Positions 38,061 to 49,500 of a stretch of 64,000 nt of DNA are shown one piece after another. Position numbers and translations under genes: made by a program. Position 1 is the stretch's first letter. The number at the start of each line of letters is the position of its first letter. This DNA is from Datnioides undecimradiatus (lineage: Eukaryota > Chordata > Actinopteri > Lobotiformes > Datnioididae), in the NCBI GenBank assembly GCA_008933995.1, contig WARS01003734.1, forward strand, positions 1,262,599-1,326,598. The letters run 5' to 3'. The notes under the pieces were generated by a model. That model made no database searches. It was not told where the DNA came from and saw only the letters and a program-made list of their open reading frames with translations.

Positions 38061-38834
38061 AAAAACCCTGGTGTGGAAGCTGTAACCAGCCAGTTAAACG
38101 TCCATAATGTGCACATATTTAAGGTGTAGGACATAAACTCCACCCGGGCTAATTAAACCCCCAACTTTCTGCCATAACACACAAGATATAAGATCTGTAG
38201 TTGCCATAGCGCTGACCCCCACAGAGAGAAACGCTAATGTTTCCGTGAAATAGGTGAGTAATAAGTGTTTTAATTCTCTGACAGTGATGGAAAGTGTAAC
38301 TGACGCAGTCCTGCTCATTTATTGTCTGAATCACAACTTTCCACAGAACAGACAAGGAGAGAGGAGGTGGAGGTGGAGGTGGAGGTTGGGGCTGGTGGGG
38401 GTCGGAGGATGAGTGCATGTGAAATTGCTGGTGATTTCGAAGCTCCTCGCATTTCACGGAGCAGTTTGTAATGTCATATCCTGCGCTCTCCAGGGAATGT
38501 CTCAGCTCGTGCTGGGCTGACTGGTCCTGCGTCATTCGGGCAGACCCCTCCGACTGGGTCAGGGGGCGGCCGGGATTGTGCAAAGCAATTACTTTAAAGC
38601 AACGGGCGGCGCTCGGAAAGTGGTGTTGAATTGTGAAATGTGGTGGTTTGCTCAGACAAAAAAGATCTGCAATGGGTCTGTTCCTCCAGGGGAAACTGCG
38701 TCCAGCGTTGAGCAACAAGTTTGACTCTTTGCACTTAATGAATGGTTTCTTTCTCCACCGCAGACGGGGAGACCCTAGCAAGGAAACGAGGTAAAAGGGC
38801 AATCAACGAGGAACCATCTGTGGTTGGTTAACAG

Positions 38835-38853
38835 GAGGCTCCTTGATCCTGCG
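38835..38853 (+). other. Probable 5' UTR segment of the tmem100 coding exon
   Basis: The sequence GGTTGGTTAACAG directly precedes this point and resembles a 3' splice site, though its pyrimidine tract is poor. Mammalian TMEM100 also has its start codon in a downstream exon after 5' UTR splicing, as far as I recall. Confidence 0.4.
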
Positions 38854-39258
38854 ATGCCAGAAGAAGTTAATAAGGACACCATGAGAACGCCAGCGACCCC
38901 AGAGAAGGCCAACAACAACGAGCGCCCCGCAGCCCCCGCGACCACGGTAAACATCCCCCTGGTCAATGAAGTCCAGCTGACTGCAGCAACCGGCGGGACG
39001 GAGATGTCCTGCTACCGCTGCACCGTCCCGTTTGGCGTTGTGGTCCTCATCGCCGGCATCGTGGTCACCGCCGTGGCTTACAGCTTCAACTCACATGGAT
39101 CCACCATCTCTTACTTCGGCCTGGTGCTCCTCTCGGCCGGACTGGTGCTCCTAGCGTCCAGCGTCGTCTGCTGGAAGGTGAGACTGGAGAGGAAGAAGGA
39201 GAGGCGACGGGAGAGCCAAACCGCCTTGGTCGCAAACCAGAGGAGTATTTTCACTTGA
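38854..39258 (+). CDS. tmem100: Transmembrane protein 100
   Basis: The single coding exon gives 134 residues, the same length as human TMEM100. Two membrane segments lie at about 57-79 and 85-107, with the conserved core AGIVVTAVAYSFNSHGS at 67-83 across the first segment and loop. The conserved motifs LVNEVQLTAATGGTE (36-50) and ESQTALVANQRS (120-131) are present. A basic stretch KVRLERKKERRR follows the second segment. The ATG at 38854 has G at -3 and aligns with the family start; the frame extends upstream only to a TTG with no other ATG. Family knowledge: induced by BMP9/BMP10-ALK1 signalling in arterial endothelium and required for vascular development in mouse; in sensory neurons it modulates TRPA1-TRPV1. 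A splice acceptor in the 5' UTR (TTAACAG|GAGG at 38834/38835) suggests one or more upstream non-coding exons. The gene looks intact. Confidence 0.97.
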   Translation: MPEEVNKDTMRTPATPEKANNNERPAAPATTVNIPLVNEVQLTAATGGTEMSCYRCTVPFGVVVLIAGIVVTAVAYSFNSHGSTISYFGLVLLSAGLVLLASSVVCWKVRLERKKERRRESQTALVANQRSIFT

Positions 39259-40069
39259 ACCAGCAGCTGTGGGAGTACAAAGAGCCCAGATTTTGAGATA
39301 GAGTTTGAGATCCAGCTGGGGACAGATGTTGTCCAGCGTGCGTTGCATTTCCGACCTGTAAAAGCTTTGACGGAAAGACTCTCAAGGCCCAGAACTCAAA
39401 CCTTTGAAGACGCTGCAAGGGATTTATTTGTCAAACAGACGCTGAGCATCTGGCGAGCTGGGAGCGCAGCCAAGGGGAATGTATCACAATTAAGATGAAT
39501 TACCACTGTGCGAGGCGATGTAGAGGAAGTCTCCCATTAATCTGCTGTTGGATGTGGCGGCTTTGATTGTAATGGGAGGGATTGTGGTTTGAAAAGCTGA
39601 GGAAAGAACGGGGGAAACTGGAAAATCCAGGACAATGATTCATGCCTCGTTTACTACGCTTCAACATGGACGTATGAGTTTGTAAAGTCTCAGTGCTCAT
39701 GTCGCAGAGAGAGATTGGGAATTTATGGAAGTATGGTACTTGATACGAGGACTGTGTTTAAAATCTGCCAATTAGACATAGAGAGAGTATCTAACCTTAC
39801 ATGTATTCTCTTAAAGCACTTTGATAATCACCATATTCAGTATTAAACAACATCTATTAACACATTTATAAGCGATAAATCCATAATTCTCCAGTAGTTT
39901 TGCCTTTTTTGGCAAATTTGAGACATTAAAATTAATTATGTGTTGGGAGATGCATCGCTTACCGTCCAGTATACTTCCATACTGTAAAAAATATATTAAA
40001 TGTAGCATATGTTTTGTTTTGATCTAATCATCTGCATGTATTAACTGTTACCAGGACGTCGTGAGGTTT

Positions 40070-40075
40070 AATAAA
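40070..40075 (+). terminator. Candidate tmem100 polyadenylation signal
   Basis: This AATAAA lies about 0.8 kb after the tmem100 stop codon, a plausible distance for a 3' UTR. A single hexamer is weak evidence. Confidence 0.3.
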
Positions 40076-40234
40076 CTCATTGATACATGTAATAATCTAT
40101 GAAGGAGGAGTTTCAGTGTTTATTAGATCCATAGATGCCGGCTCGTTGGGGCAGAGTTGATGGAATAGTTTCATATTTAGGGAAAATCCTAATTTGATTG
40201 ATTTGTAAGAAAGAAATTAAAAGATTGATACTAC

Positions 40235-40385
40235 TCTCAGGTGTGTTTTGAGCTGGAGTCAGGAAGCAGTTAGCGTAGCTTAGCATAAAGACTGGAACTA
40301 GCTGGAAATAGCTAGCTTAGCTTGGTGTAAAGTTCAAAAACACACCTAACGTCACCTCTAAAGCTCTAAAAACAACATAATGTGA
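40235..40385. repeat. Interspersed repeat fragment ('gctagctta' type)
   Basis: It contains ggagtcaggaagcagttag, cttagcataaagactgg and tagctagcttagctt in that order. This combination recurs across teleost genomes in my experience of such sequence; no family name is assigned. Confidence 0.55.
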
Positions 40386-43300
40386 CTTTTTTGATGATCT
40401 ACAAAAATAGAAATGTAAAAACTGACAATAAGCAGGTTGTAAAGTCCAGATTAAACAGCATTTGAAGAGCATGTAGCTTCCTCATCATGATGTACTTTCA
40501 GTTTCGGCAGAGGGGACATTTGGACGAATTTGCTTTGAACATGAAAAAGTGGTTGAGTCAGAACAAACATGGAGAGTCAGAGTTGGACATACCATGCTAG
40601 TGCTAGCTAGCTAATGAACAAACCTTAGCTGTGCTGCTAAAAGCTGGAGATTAATTCTTAATTGGGTAGATGTCATGATATTATTGGTGGTTTGAGTTGA
40701 TGTAAACACGTCATTTAGTTTGACAGGTAGAAAATATGATGGGATTTGGTTTAAAGAATACAAACACATGCATCTTCTTCATATTATTATTAATTAGGTG
40801 CAAAGCATGAACATGTATCTGATCTTGAAGGGTTTAAAAGGCATTTTTCATCTCAACTTTAACAGGAGTTCCATGCTAGAATTGTTTTTTGACGTCTTCC
40901 CAGTGTGTTTGGCCAGTGTCCATGTCTGCAGCTCAGGTTGCCAGATAACGCTGGTCAGCACAGGTTTTGGTTTCCGGACAGACACAATGGCAACAAACCT
41001 GCCAATAACTGCACAAGGCTGCTGCTTGAAATAGTTCAAAAGTGCAAAATAAGTACATTTCCCCATTGTTTTCACCTTTTAGCTTGTCCGTGCACACAGG
41101 TAGACGGGTTCAGGTGACAACTGGGACAAACTGACAGGACAACAAAGGATCTGGGCTGGTATATGAATGAGTGACTGATGAGGGAAACCAGATCCAGGTG
41201 TGAACATGGACGTGGAGGAAGCTCAGGTGGGGGCGGCAGGATCACGAGCGGAAGTGTTGGGGGTGTCTGCTTGACGAGTATTAGAAAATGCTCAAAACAG
41301 ACGAACAGAGGCGGACGACGACCTTTAAATGCAAAATACTCCAACTTTTGCTCTTATTCCGAAAAAGCCCACATTCCCACCAAGCTGTTTACTTCTCTAA
41401 TTCAATTAATAATCCACTAATATCCGATTAATGATGATATCCAAGTGAGCTGCTTTTTATTCCTTCCCAACATAAATGTGGGTTTTTTTGTGCATCCCTG
41501 ATGTTTTATTGGTTTGTTTACAACACACAGGCAACTGTAAACAGGGCTGAACAGGCTGTGAAACTCATAAAAACCGACTAATATCAACATATCCCACGTG
41601 TTTTAATCAGAAAATGCTGTATCCAGTTTGGAATATTGTTATTTTCAGGAAAATAGTGGAGTATGTCCTGCCTCTGGGGAAAGAAAGCGAATGAGCTTAT
41701 CTCCCAAATGTTATCTGCCAAAATGAGGCCGATATGTCGAACATCACCAAATGAACATACGTACTCAGAAAATATGGGGAAGTGTTGTAACAGAGTCTTT
41801 CAGCTGGACAAATGAGACTGACCCGCATTCGTGCTGATACCGACTGTGAATCCTTCAGGCTCATACTGTTTATAGGAAATGTGACTCCTGATGAGCCGAC
41901 GTCAGTGTTTGTATTTCTTAGAGACAGTTTATGGGCTGGACAAGTGATGAGTTATTATATTAACATTCAGCTCTTTGCTTTCAGCGCTCAATTGAAGGAA
42001 ATGTTCCTCTCTCTCCTGACGTATGTGGGCGCGCCCGAGTCTCCACACGCTAATAAACACACTCCCTTTTGTTGATTACTTCAAATAATCAAGCTGAATA
42101 TCACACTTAGAGATTTTATAATCAGGTTGCACAACACATATGAGGAGAACCTCCCATTTTTATATCTATCAACTGCAGCATGTTAGTTAATGTTAGCTGC
42201 AGAGGCTGAGCTGTATCCAACAAGCTGTTTGCTTCAAAGGTCCTCTCATTCCCTTCCTTGGACACTTGTTTCCATGGATACGTGCTTGTCTCTCACTGGT
42301 TTTCATCCAAATATTAAATCCTAGAATATCAAACACGTCAAATGCTATGAATCAAATACTATCAGGGTGCTTCATGTGAGTCTGTAAGAGTTCAGGAGGT
42401 TTAAGATTGGACCTGACGTTACCAGATAATCAGCACAGGCATCGATCCCGACTGCGGGCCCAGATGTCTCCACTGACTGTGGTTAAACTTGAATATATGG
42501 TACATATTCTGTAAGGATGTGCATAGGAAAGTAGGATCAGATCAGTCCAGGCAGGATCCTGACGAACCATCGCTAACCTTCTTCTTGTTGAGGTGACAGC
42601 GATCGACTTCCACGTGGCAACAAGGTCGTGTTTCATCGTGTTTACAGTGGCGTACGAAAGAGTGTTTGAGGTCCCATTGGTCGACGCCAAGATTCTGTCT
42701 TGGAAACGGATCTGCGTTGGATAAAATGAAGAATTACTGTCAGATCACATTACGGAGCTGATGTTATTGTAAAGTCTGATCCAGGTATAATGGGTTCCTC
42801 ACAGTGAACCTCTTTCTTTTTTAATTTTACTGGGGTGAAGGCAGAAATCTAAAAGACAACAAACATTTGTTTTCATGAATGAATCATAATCTTTACGTAT
42901 TTTGGATCTCTTTCATTCACGTCCCGTCTCTCGGCTTTAAAACGACTGAAATTCCATATTTAATCCACTGAGGAAGGCCAAGAGATGTTGCTTAAAGCTC
43001 TGGAAAGACCACAGCACCTGAGCTTACAATATATTTGATTCTGTCAAAGTGAAATCAGCCTGTGCCCTCAAATTTAAATGCCTCTGCACGGCTCGACAAC
43101 ACTAAGCATGAAATGAGAGAACATGTTTTTACTGAGGTGAACCGACCCTTTAAACGTCCATTTACAGTTTGTTTTTCCCATGCAGAGTTTGTTTGGCTGC
43201 GCCTCATCAAATGTCCTGCGTCAATCAAGTTTCATACAGTTATTATACACATGCATACATCTCAGGATAGAAATTCCCGGCGGTAAAAGGAAGTTGAACT

Positions 43301-43898
43301 CTCCTGTTTGACCCTGTTGGGTTTAAAATAGCCTGGACGTGGAAGTGTATTTATAGGCAGCATTTGCGTTGCTCTGCGTCCCGGTGACACCAGACACTAC
43401 AACTAAATGGTTTTCTTGCGTCAGAGGAGAACCTCCGACACACTTTGTCACTTTTGGGAGATCACCACAACGCACACGCTTCCAGCTATAGGCCGGCGCT
43501 GTATGGACTCTGACACATTCATGGGACACGTGACACAGTGAGGCGTCGCCTGCCGGCTTGTCAGGTTTAGAGGAAGGCGGAGAGAAGGTGGGAAAAAAAA
43601 GAACAAGTGACTCGATATGAAGTTTGACAGGTGTTCACCGCCAGCGTCTTTAGCCTCTTTACACACGGCTGGCACCTCGTGTGCGTCACTTTTTGTGCCT
43701 CACGCGGTTGTCATTCCACTCGCTGCCACGTTGCCGGGTTGGTTTATCAATACACAAGGGGACCACACATCCTTTAAGTTACATCACAACAGGGAAATAC
43801 TCTAAAACGCAAAGCTTTAGCCACATTAAAGCCGTTATCTGCAGTAAAATAGTCTGTCAGTATCAAGCTATGTCAACTTTTATGGGTTTAAATATCAG

Positions 43899-44262
43899 AT
43901 AAGGGAGGTAGGGAAGGAGATGAGGAAAGAATAAGGGCGTTTGGGGTATAAATAAGAGAAGGAAGGAGGAAATAAAGTAGTAAAGATAAGGAAAGACATC
44001 AGTAAAGAAAGGTCAAGAAGGAGGAAAGGAAATGAATCAAGACAGATTACAACAGAATAATGAATGAAATGACCAGGAGGATGGAAAATGAAGAAATGTG
44101 GAAACTTGAGAAGGAAAAAAAATATTAAAAAAAGGAAAAAAAATGAATCAATTAGCCTTGAAACGGCCAGAGGGAAGGAAGCAAAAACACAAACTGAGAG
44201 AGAGCGAGGAAGATTTATAAGGAAAGGACAGAAAGGAGGGAGAGACAAGGAGAAAAATGTAA
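43899..44262. repeat. Purine-rich low-complexity tract
   Basis: Over roughly 360 bases the plus strand is made mostly of A and G (ggaagg, gaggaaa and similar words), with few pyrimidines. Its complement reads as artificial Phe/Leu/Ser-rich open frames, including 133 codons at 43895-44296, which are not credible proteins. Confidence 0.85.
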
Positions 44263-46434
44263 TCATGGATGCATAAATGAAGAGATATTTCCTCACATGT
44301 TAGACGTGGTTGGACAAGTTAAATGTGGTGGATTTGAAGCATAGAAATGGAAAATGCCAGAACCTCAACGCGCTGGTGAACGCAGCACTTTGAGGGAGAA
44401 TACACATTTTTCTCTCCACCTCTTTCAACAGAGGAAAAGCCAAACACAGAACACGCTGCGGTCTGAAATTCCAGACTTCAACACAACCAATCCAACACAA
44501 TTAAACATAATGAGCTCAGCATTACAGGGATCCTGGTCCAGTCAGTTCGGTCTAATAAAACAGCTGTGCAGACGAAGCATGAACGCACCCGAGCTGACAG
44601 CTATCCGACCAGCTGACCGGATCCAAGTGACATTCGGTGTTTTCCTAGAACAACCTGGAGCACGGAGAGGCCGAATGTTTTCAGAGACTTTGTTGTGTTT
44701 GACCTGGTTTCGGGTCGTCTGACTGTTAACATTAGGGTTTTTTATAACACTGCTCTGTCGCTGGAGACGGAACAAATGCTGTGTTGATAAGATCTGCTCC
44801 AAGAAAAGCTCATGGGCCGCACTCAGAGAGTAAGATAAACCTTTTGGGTGTCTGGACACAGAGGTGACAGATCAAAACTCAAGTCAGGAGAATTTCAGGC
44901 GGCTGTTTTCATCAGATTGTATAAACCTTTCACTTTCATTCAGAAGTGATAAAAGTCTTGTTTGTTATCCTTTTGCTTTTCATTTCTGCAGCTGTCAGGA
45001 GTTCCGCAATGCTGCACTTCATTACAGTGGCTAACGCTAACATGCAGATGTTTAGCTAGCACATGCACCATCCTTGTTTTGCTTGTTAGCATGCTAAAGT
45101 ATAAAGCATCTTTGATTATCTTGAAAAGCGCTATAAAAATAAGTTTATTATTATTTATTATTATTATTTAGCACACACGGAGCACAGCTGTCAATACAAC
45201 TTATGCAGCGCTACACATTGAGTATCTTCTGGAGAAAACATCAAAATATTACTAATATATCTCATATTAATTATGTTTATTAATAGCAGCCTAAAATATA
45301 TATTAGTAAATCACTTTTAGACCATCACCAGACATGTTTACGGAGCCGCACATATTAGCATTAGCTAGAAAACTATCTTAACTTGCTAGCTAGCTTTAAA
45401 TATGGATCCAATTGGAGATGAGTTAACCCACATGAGACGGTAAACACTGTCTGGGTTTGATTTTAAATCTTGTCTCATGTTCGTTTGAACAAAATCACTT
45501 GCAAAGTGTCTGTCACAGGATTAGCTTATGGTCCTAGCAGTCCAGTCACCAACAACTAGACTGAACTTTAAGGTATGAAGCAAAGGTGTCAGGGGGAAAT
45601 AAACAGCTTATTCATCAAATTCCCACTTAGTTTAGTTCATGCATTGATTGTAAACAAAAACCTTCAAAACAGGTTTATGTTCTAGTTGTTTCAAAACTTA
45701 AGGTAGCTTCTATTAAACATATATTTTTAATTTTCTTTATTTAGAATTTAGTTATTGTGGTGGACAAGTTCATGACTTTCAGAGCTTGGTGTGACGCAGG
45801 GTGGAGGTGAAGGACTGACGTAGGTTTTACAAGTATTTGGTCTTTAGTAAACTGAAATATTGGCCTGACGTTGTCCCTGGATCAGAGTTAGTCAACCATT
45901 AAACATTCAGGGGGTCACATTTTCAGAAAAAGGCCATCTCTCTGAACCGCCGCTCTCATTATGTATGTAAACTTGCCACAACGCCCCGCACCAACCTAGT
46001 TAGAGTATGTTGGGCTGCGGATCTGCCCCCAGATCAGCCCTCATGAACAACAGCTGTTCTGTTGTGGGTGTCTCTGCGGCTTCAGAGGACACCGCCCGCT
46101 GGAAGGAAGTTAAACTCCAGAGTCAGATCTGCACATAAAGGTGAGCCAAACTGTATCTGTGAAACACTTCTCAGTCTCACGCAGCAGCTCAGCTCCTTCC
46201 TGCCCAGTAAGGTGTGTCTGCTCCATGATCTCTTGCTTTGTTTTGAGGAAACCGTAACATCAGATAATGTGGGGACGATGATTGATGCAGTGGAGACAAT
46301 AAGAATAAAGAGTTTGCTGCATTTAAACCAACTTAAACCAAGTGCTCATTCCAGGTGGGTAACTTCGAACGAAGAAGTCCAGCTGAGGCTGATGGGAATC
46401 TTTAACGTTTTCCAAGTTTAAAATTCAGGAGTCA

Positions 46435-46535
46435 AGCTAAATGATTGCAGTTTATCCTCAGGGGGACATGAATCTTTGAGCCAAACCTCTTTACAGTCCA
46501 TCCAGTAGTTGTTATTTCAGCTGACCTACGATCAG
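46435..46535. repeat. Interspersed repeat fragment
   Basis: The words gggacatgaatctttgagccaaa and cagtccatccagtagttgtt match, in reverse orientation, the same repeat type as 54695-54975, where catgaatg, accaaat and caacaact words recur. Confidence 0.5.
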
Positions 46536-49500
46536 TACAAACCCTCAGCTGGCCGCGCTGCTTCCGACCTAGTTTGTTTTAAGCATACTGATGCCTTTAG
46601 TCGGTAAATAGACAAAGGAAACATTGCCACCATCAGCGGACATGATCTTCCTCAGGCCTCTAAGAAACTTTCAGTCCATTGTGGATCTTTTTGACGCACC
46701 TTTTCCACAGGGCGTTCATGTGAGAGTGCCAGTCCTCTGCATTTAACACGATAAGAGCCAGCAGTACTCTGCAGTGTGACAGTGACGGTCCCTAACTCTG
46801 CACGATATGCTCTTTATTTGACTCTTTCATGTGCTGCCAGTGGTTCTTGGAGTGTCTGAAGTGTTGGCTGCCCACAGTCCCAGAGGCACTGCTGGCTCGG
46901 TTCGCCCTCGTTCCACCACATAATAAAGAGAAAGCTCTTCCTGAACAGTTCCTCCCATTTTTACAGTAAATCCCACTTCAACAGGGCGATGGCGTCATCT
47001 CCAATACAAGACTAGAAAAAACAAAAAACACAAGAGGCCTGAAATTAAAGAAATAACCAAACAGAATATCTATATTTCTATTACTTTGAGCAGTAAATGT
47101 TGATAGCAAGATGTTAATTGTTTCTAAGGCAACAACTTCAACAGAACAGTGACTGAAAAACACAGTGAAATCAAAGCTTCACCAGCAGCTCAAACATCTT
47201 CTGTTTTAGTTTTAAAGCTCTCATCAACCACGTCTCCAGCAGCAGCAGGCAGCCATTTGCAAACTACAAGCTAAATGCTGCACAACCAGCTAGCACACAA
47301 ATGAAATTAGCAGCTAATTGGTGAGCTAGCAACTAATATTTACCTCAGGAGCTGGTACAGAGCCAAAAGGAGAGCGAACACTGGACCAACCAGTCCCTGG
47401 GTGGACAGGAACACAACTCCAATGAGACTTTTGTTGTTTTCCTGATGAATTAAATGAGAACATCAACACTATCTTTTAACAAGAAACAACAAAACTACTT
47501 ACAGATCCAGCTTGTCATGATTTCATTTCAGTTTATTCATCTGATCAGAGAAGCTGTCGAGCGTTCACACCCACAGCATCTGCGTGCTCGTAAACTGCTG
47601 AGGCAGCACATGATCTTTCCAATAAATGGCTTCGGTGTGGGTGCTTTAACGCGTTCTTACTTTCTTGTCGTCTTTCTATTGTTTCTACAGTGACATGTCA
47701 CTTCCTAATTAAACCCAGGGGTGTAATAAAGGCAACGTGAAGCGCGTTTTACCCGTCTTTGATGCACAGATGAGAGTTTTTAACGGCTAAATGTATTAGA
47801 CAGGTCACATAAAGTGGTATCAAAGTGATTTTATGTTATTTTTGGAAGACAACGTGGCTTTTAACATAAAAAGAAAGTTTTGTGTGTAGATTATTGGATG
47901 CTAACAGCTGTTCTAGGTTATAATCTGCCCTTCTCATTCACTGTTGCGCCACATCTGAATCCTGTTTTCTACAACCTAAAGTTTGTGGTCAATCGCAGAA
48001 GAGGAAGAAGAAAGAGGTGGAACACAAAGACGACAGAACAAAAGGAAAGTTAACACCCTGTTGTCGGTCCCATCATGGATCGAGGATGATTACGTCCATA
48101 TGTGTGAGGAAAAGTCCTGACCAGTCTTCTGACTTTTTCCTTTACGTGCAGTTTGTTTGGCTTTTCCCTGGACCGCGGTGGGCATCGCCTTCTCTGACGC
48201 ACAAGCGTTGCAAAATACAGGGAGATTGCATAAATAGCCTCTTGTTCATCCTCCCGCTGTCCGGCAGTGATTAGATACTGCGGATGGTCCAGAAGCATCC
48301 AAAGCCTGTTGGGGAGATGGATACAAAAATCTGGGAAAGCTGTTCCTAATCTGTGTTTGTTAATCAAAGGTTTGATTCTGCTTTGCTGACGCTGCTCGCT
48401 CGTTACATAAATATCTGTCGAGAGCGTGTTAAGCACCTGGGAACTGTGTCAGAGGTCACGCAGTTTAAAATGGGTCATTTTAAGGCTCATTGGATAAACA
48501 GCTGACCCCATTAAGGAGCGTCTTTCCACTGGAGCAACCAATGTTTTAATGCAAAACAATGATGATGGGATCTGTTTACTAAAATGCAGTGATATTTAAA
48601 CATTTATTGTTTATTAAACATGGTGCATCATTGTTGTTTGTGTCGAAAACAATCAGAAAAGCGAGGAGTGAATTGATCAGACCTAAAGGGCAGCAGCAGT
48701 CGTACATTAAAGTATATTTCTCTCAAGCAGAAGCAGGACAGAGTGCTGTTTTCCAATAATAAGATCATAATATGGCAATATTAATATTACGTTTTAATGT
48801 TTTACTTTAAAATGCAGATGGACTGTTTAATCTGTGGCACGTTATCATTTTTTATAAATTGATCAAATGTTGTGTTTGTAAAATCTAAATCTGTAAAGTA
48901 ACTTATCTCTCAAATAAATACAAATACAAAATACTGTAATTACTTTGAAATGAAGTCCAAAGTGGCACAAAATTGAAAATATCATGTAAAAAGACGACTT
49001 CAACTTCTAAAAGCACAGTTTAATCCTGGAAGGAGCTCAGAAGATCAGTACTTTAATATCAAATATTCCTTAATATTTAATTTAATATATTCAATTCCTG
49101 GCTGTCAGCTGTAAGGACGTGTTGCTTTTAATGTCTGTGTGAGAGCAAACATTCAAGTGTCTTTGAGTTTTGGACTGTAGATGCCACACTTGGTTTTCAA
49201 TAAACTATTTTAGGCACCAAACTCATTGATTTACAGACAAACAACATGCAGATTTACCGATAATGAAACGTTTCAAACATTAAATCAAACACGTGCACGT
49301 ACCACTTTACTGTGGTGAGAGTCAAGCAAGTCAAGTCATAGCTTTCCTTACGTTTCCTCAGTTAAATCGCTTAAAATACAGCATGAAATGTTGTTTTTCA
49401 ACATTAAAACATCAGTGCAGCTTATTAATATTACTGATATTTGTGTCAGTCAGTAACAAGCCTTTAAAATCAACCACATCATAAGAAGGGCTAGTTAGCA

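Larger units (their letters stand above)
36175..38853. other. Head-to-head interval between pctp and tmem100
   Basis: About 2.7 kb separates the two start codons, so both promoters and 5' UTRs should lie here. It contains a TATAA pentanucleotide repeat (36721-36765), a TTTG-rich run (37041-37077), a degenerate interspersed repeat (about 37885-38060), and a repeat-free, GC-balanced block (38400-38760) just upstream of tmem100. I see no convincing coding exon. Confidence 0.5.

Noticed and set aside
38824..38853. Longer tmem100 start at a TTG, adding 10 residues
   Set aside because: TTG is not a credible start here, the segment crosses a likely splice acceptor, and the ATG at 38854 gives exactly the family length of 134 residues.
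43895..44296. 133-codon Phe/Leu-rich minus-strand frame
   Set aside because: It is the complement of a purine-rich low-complexity tract, not a membrane protein.
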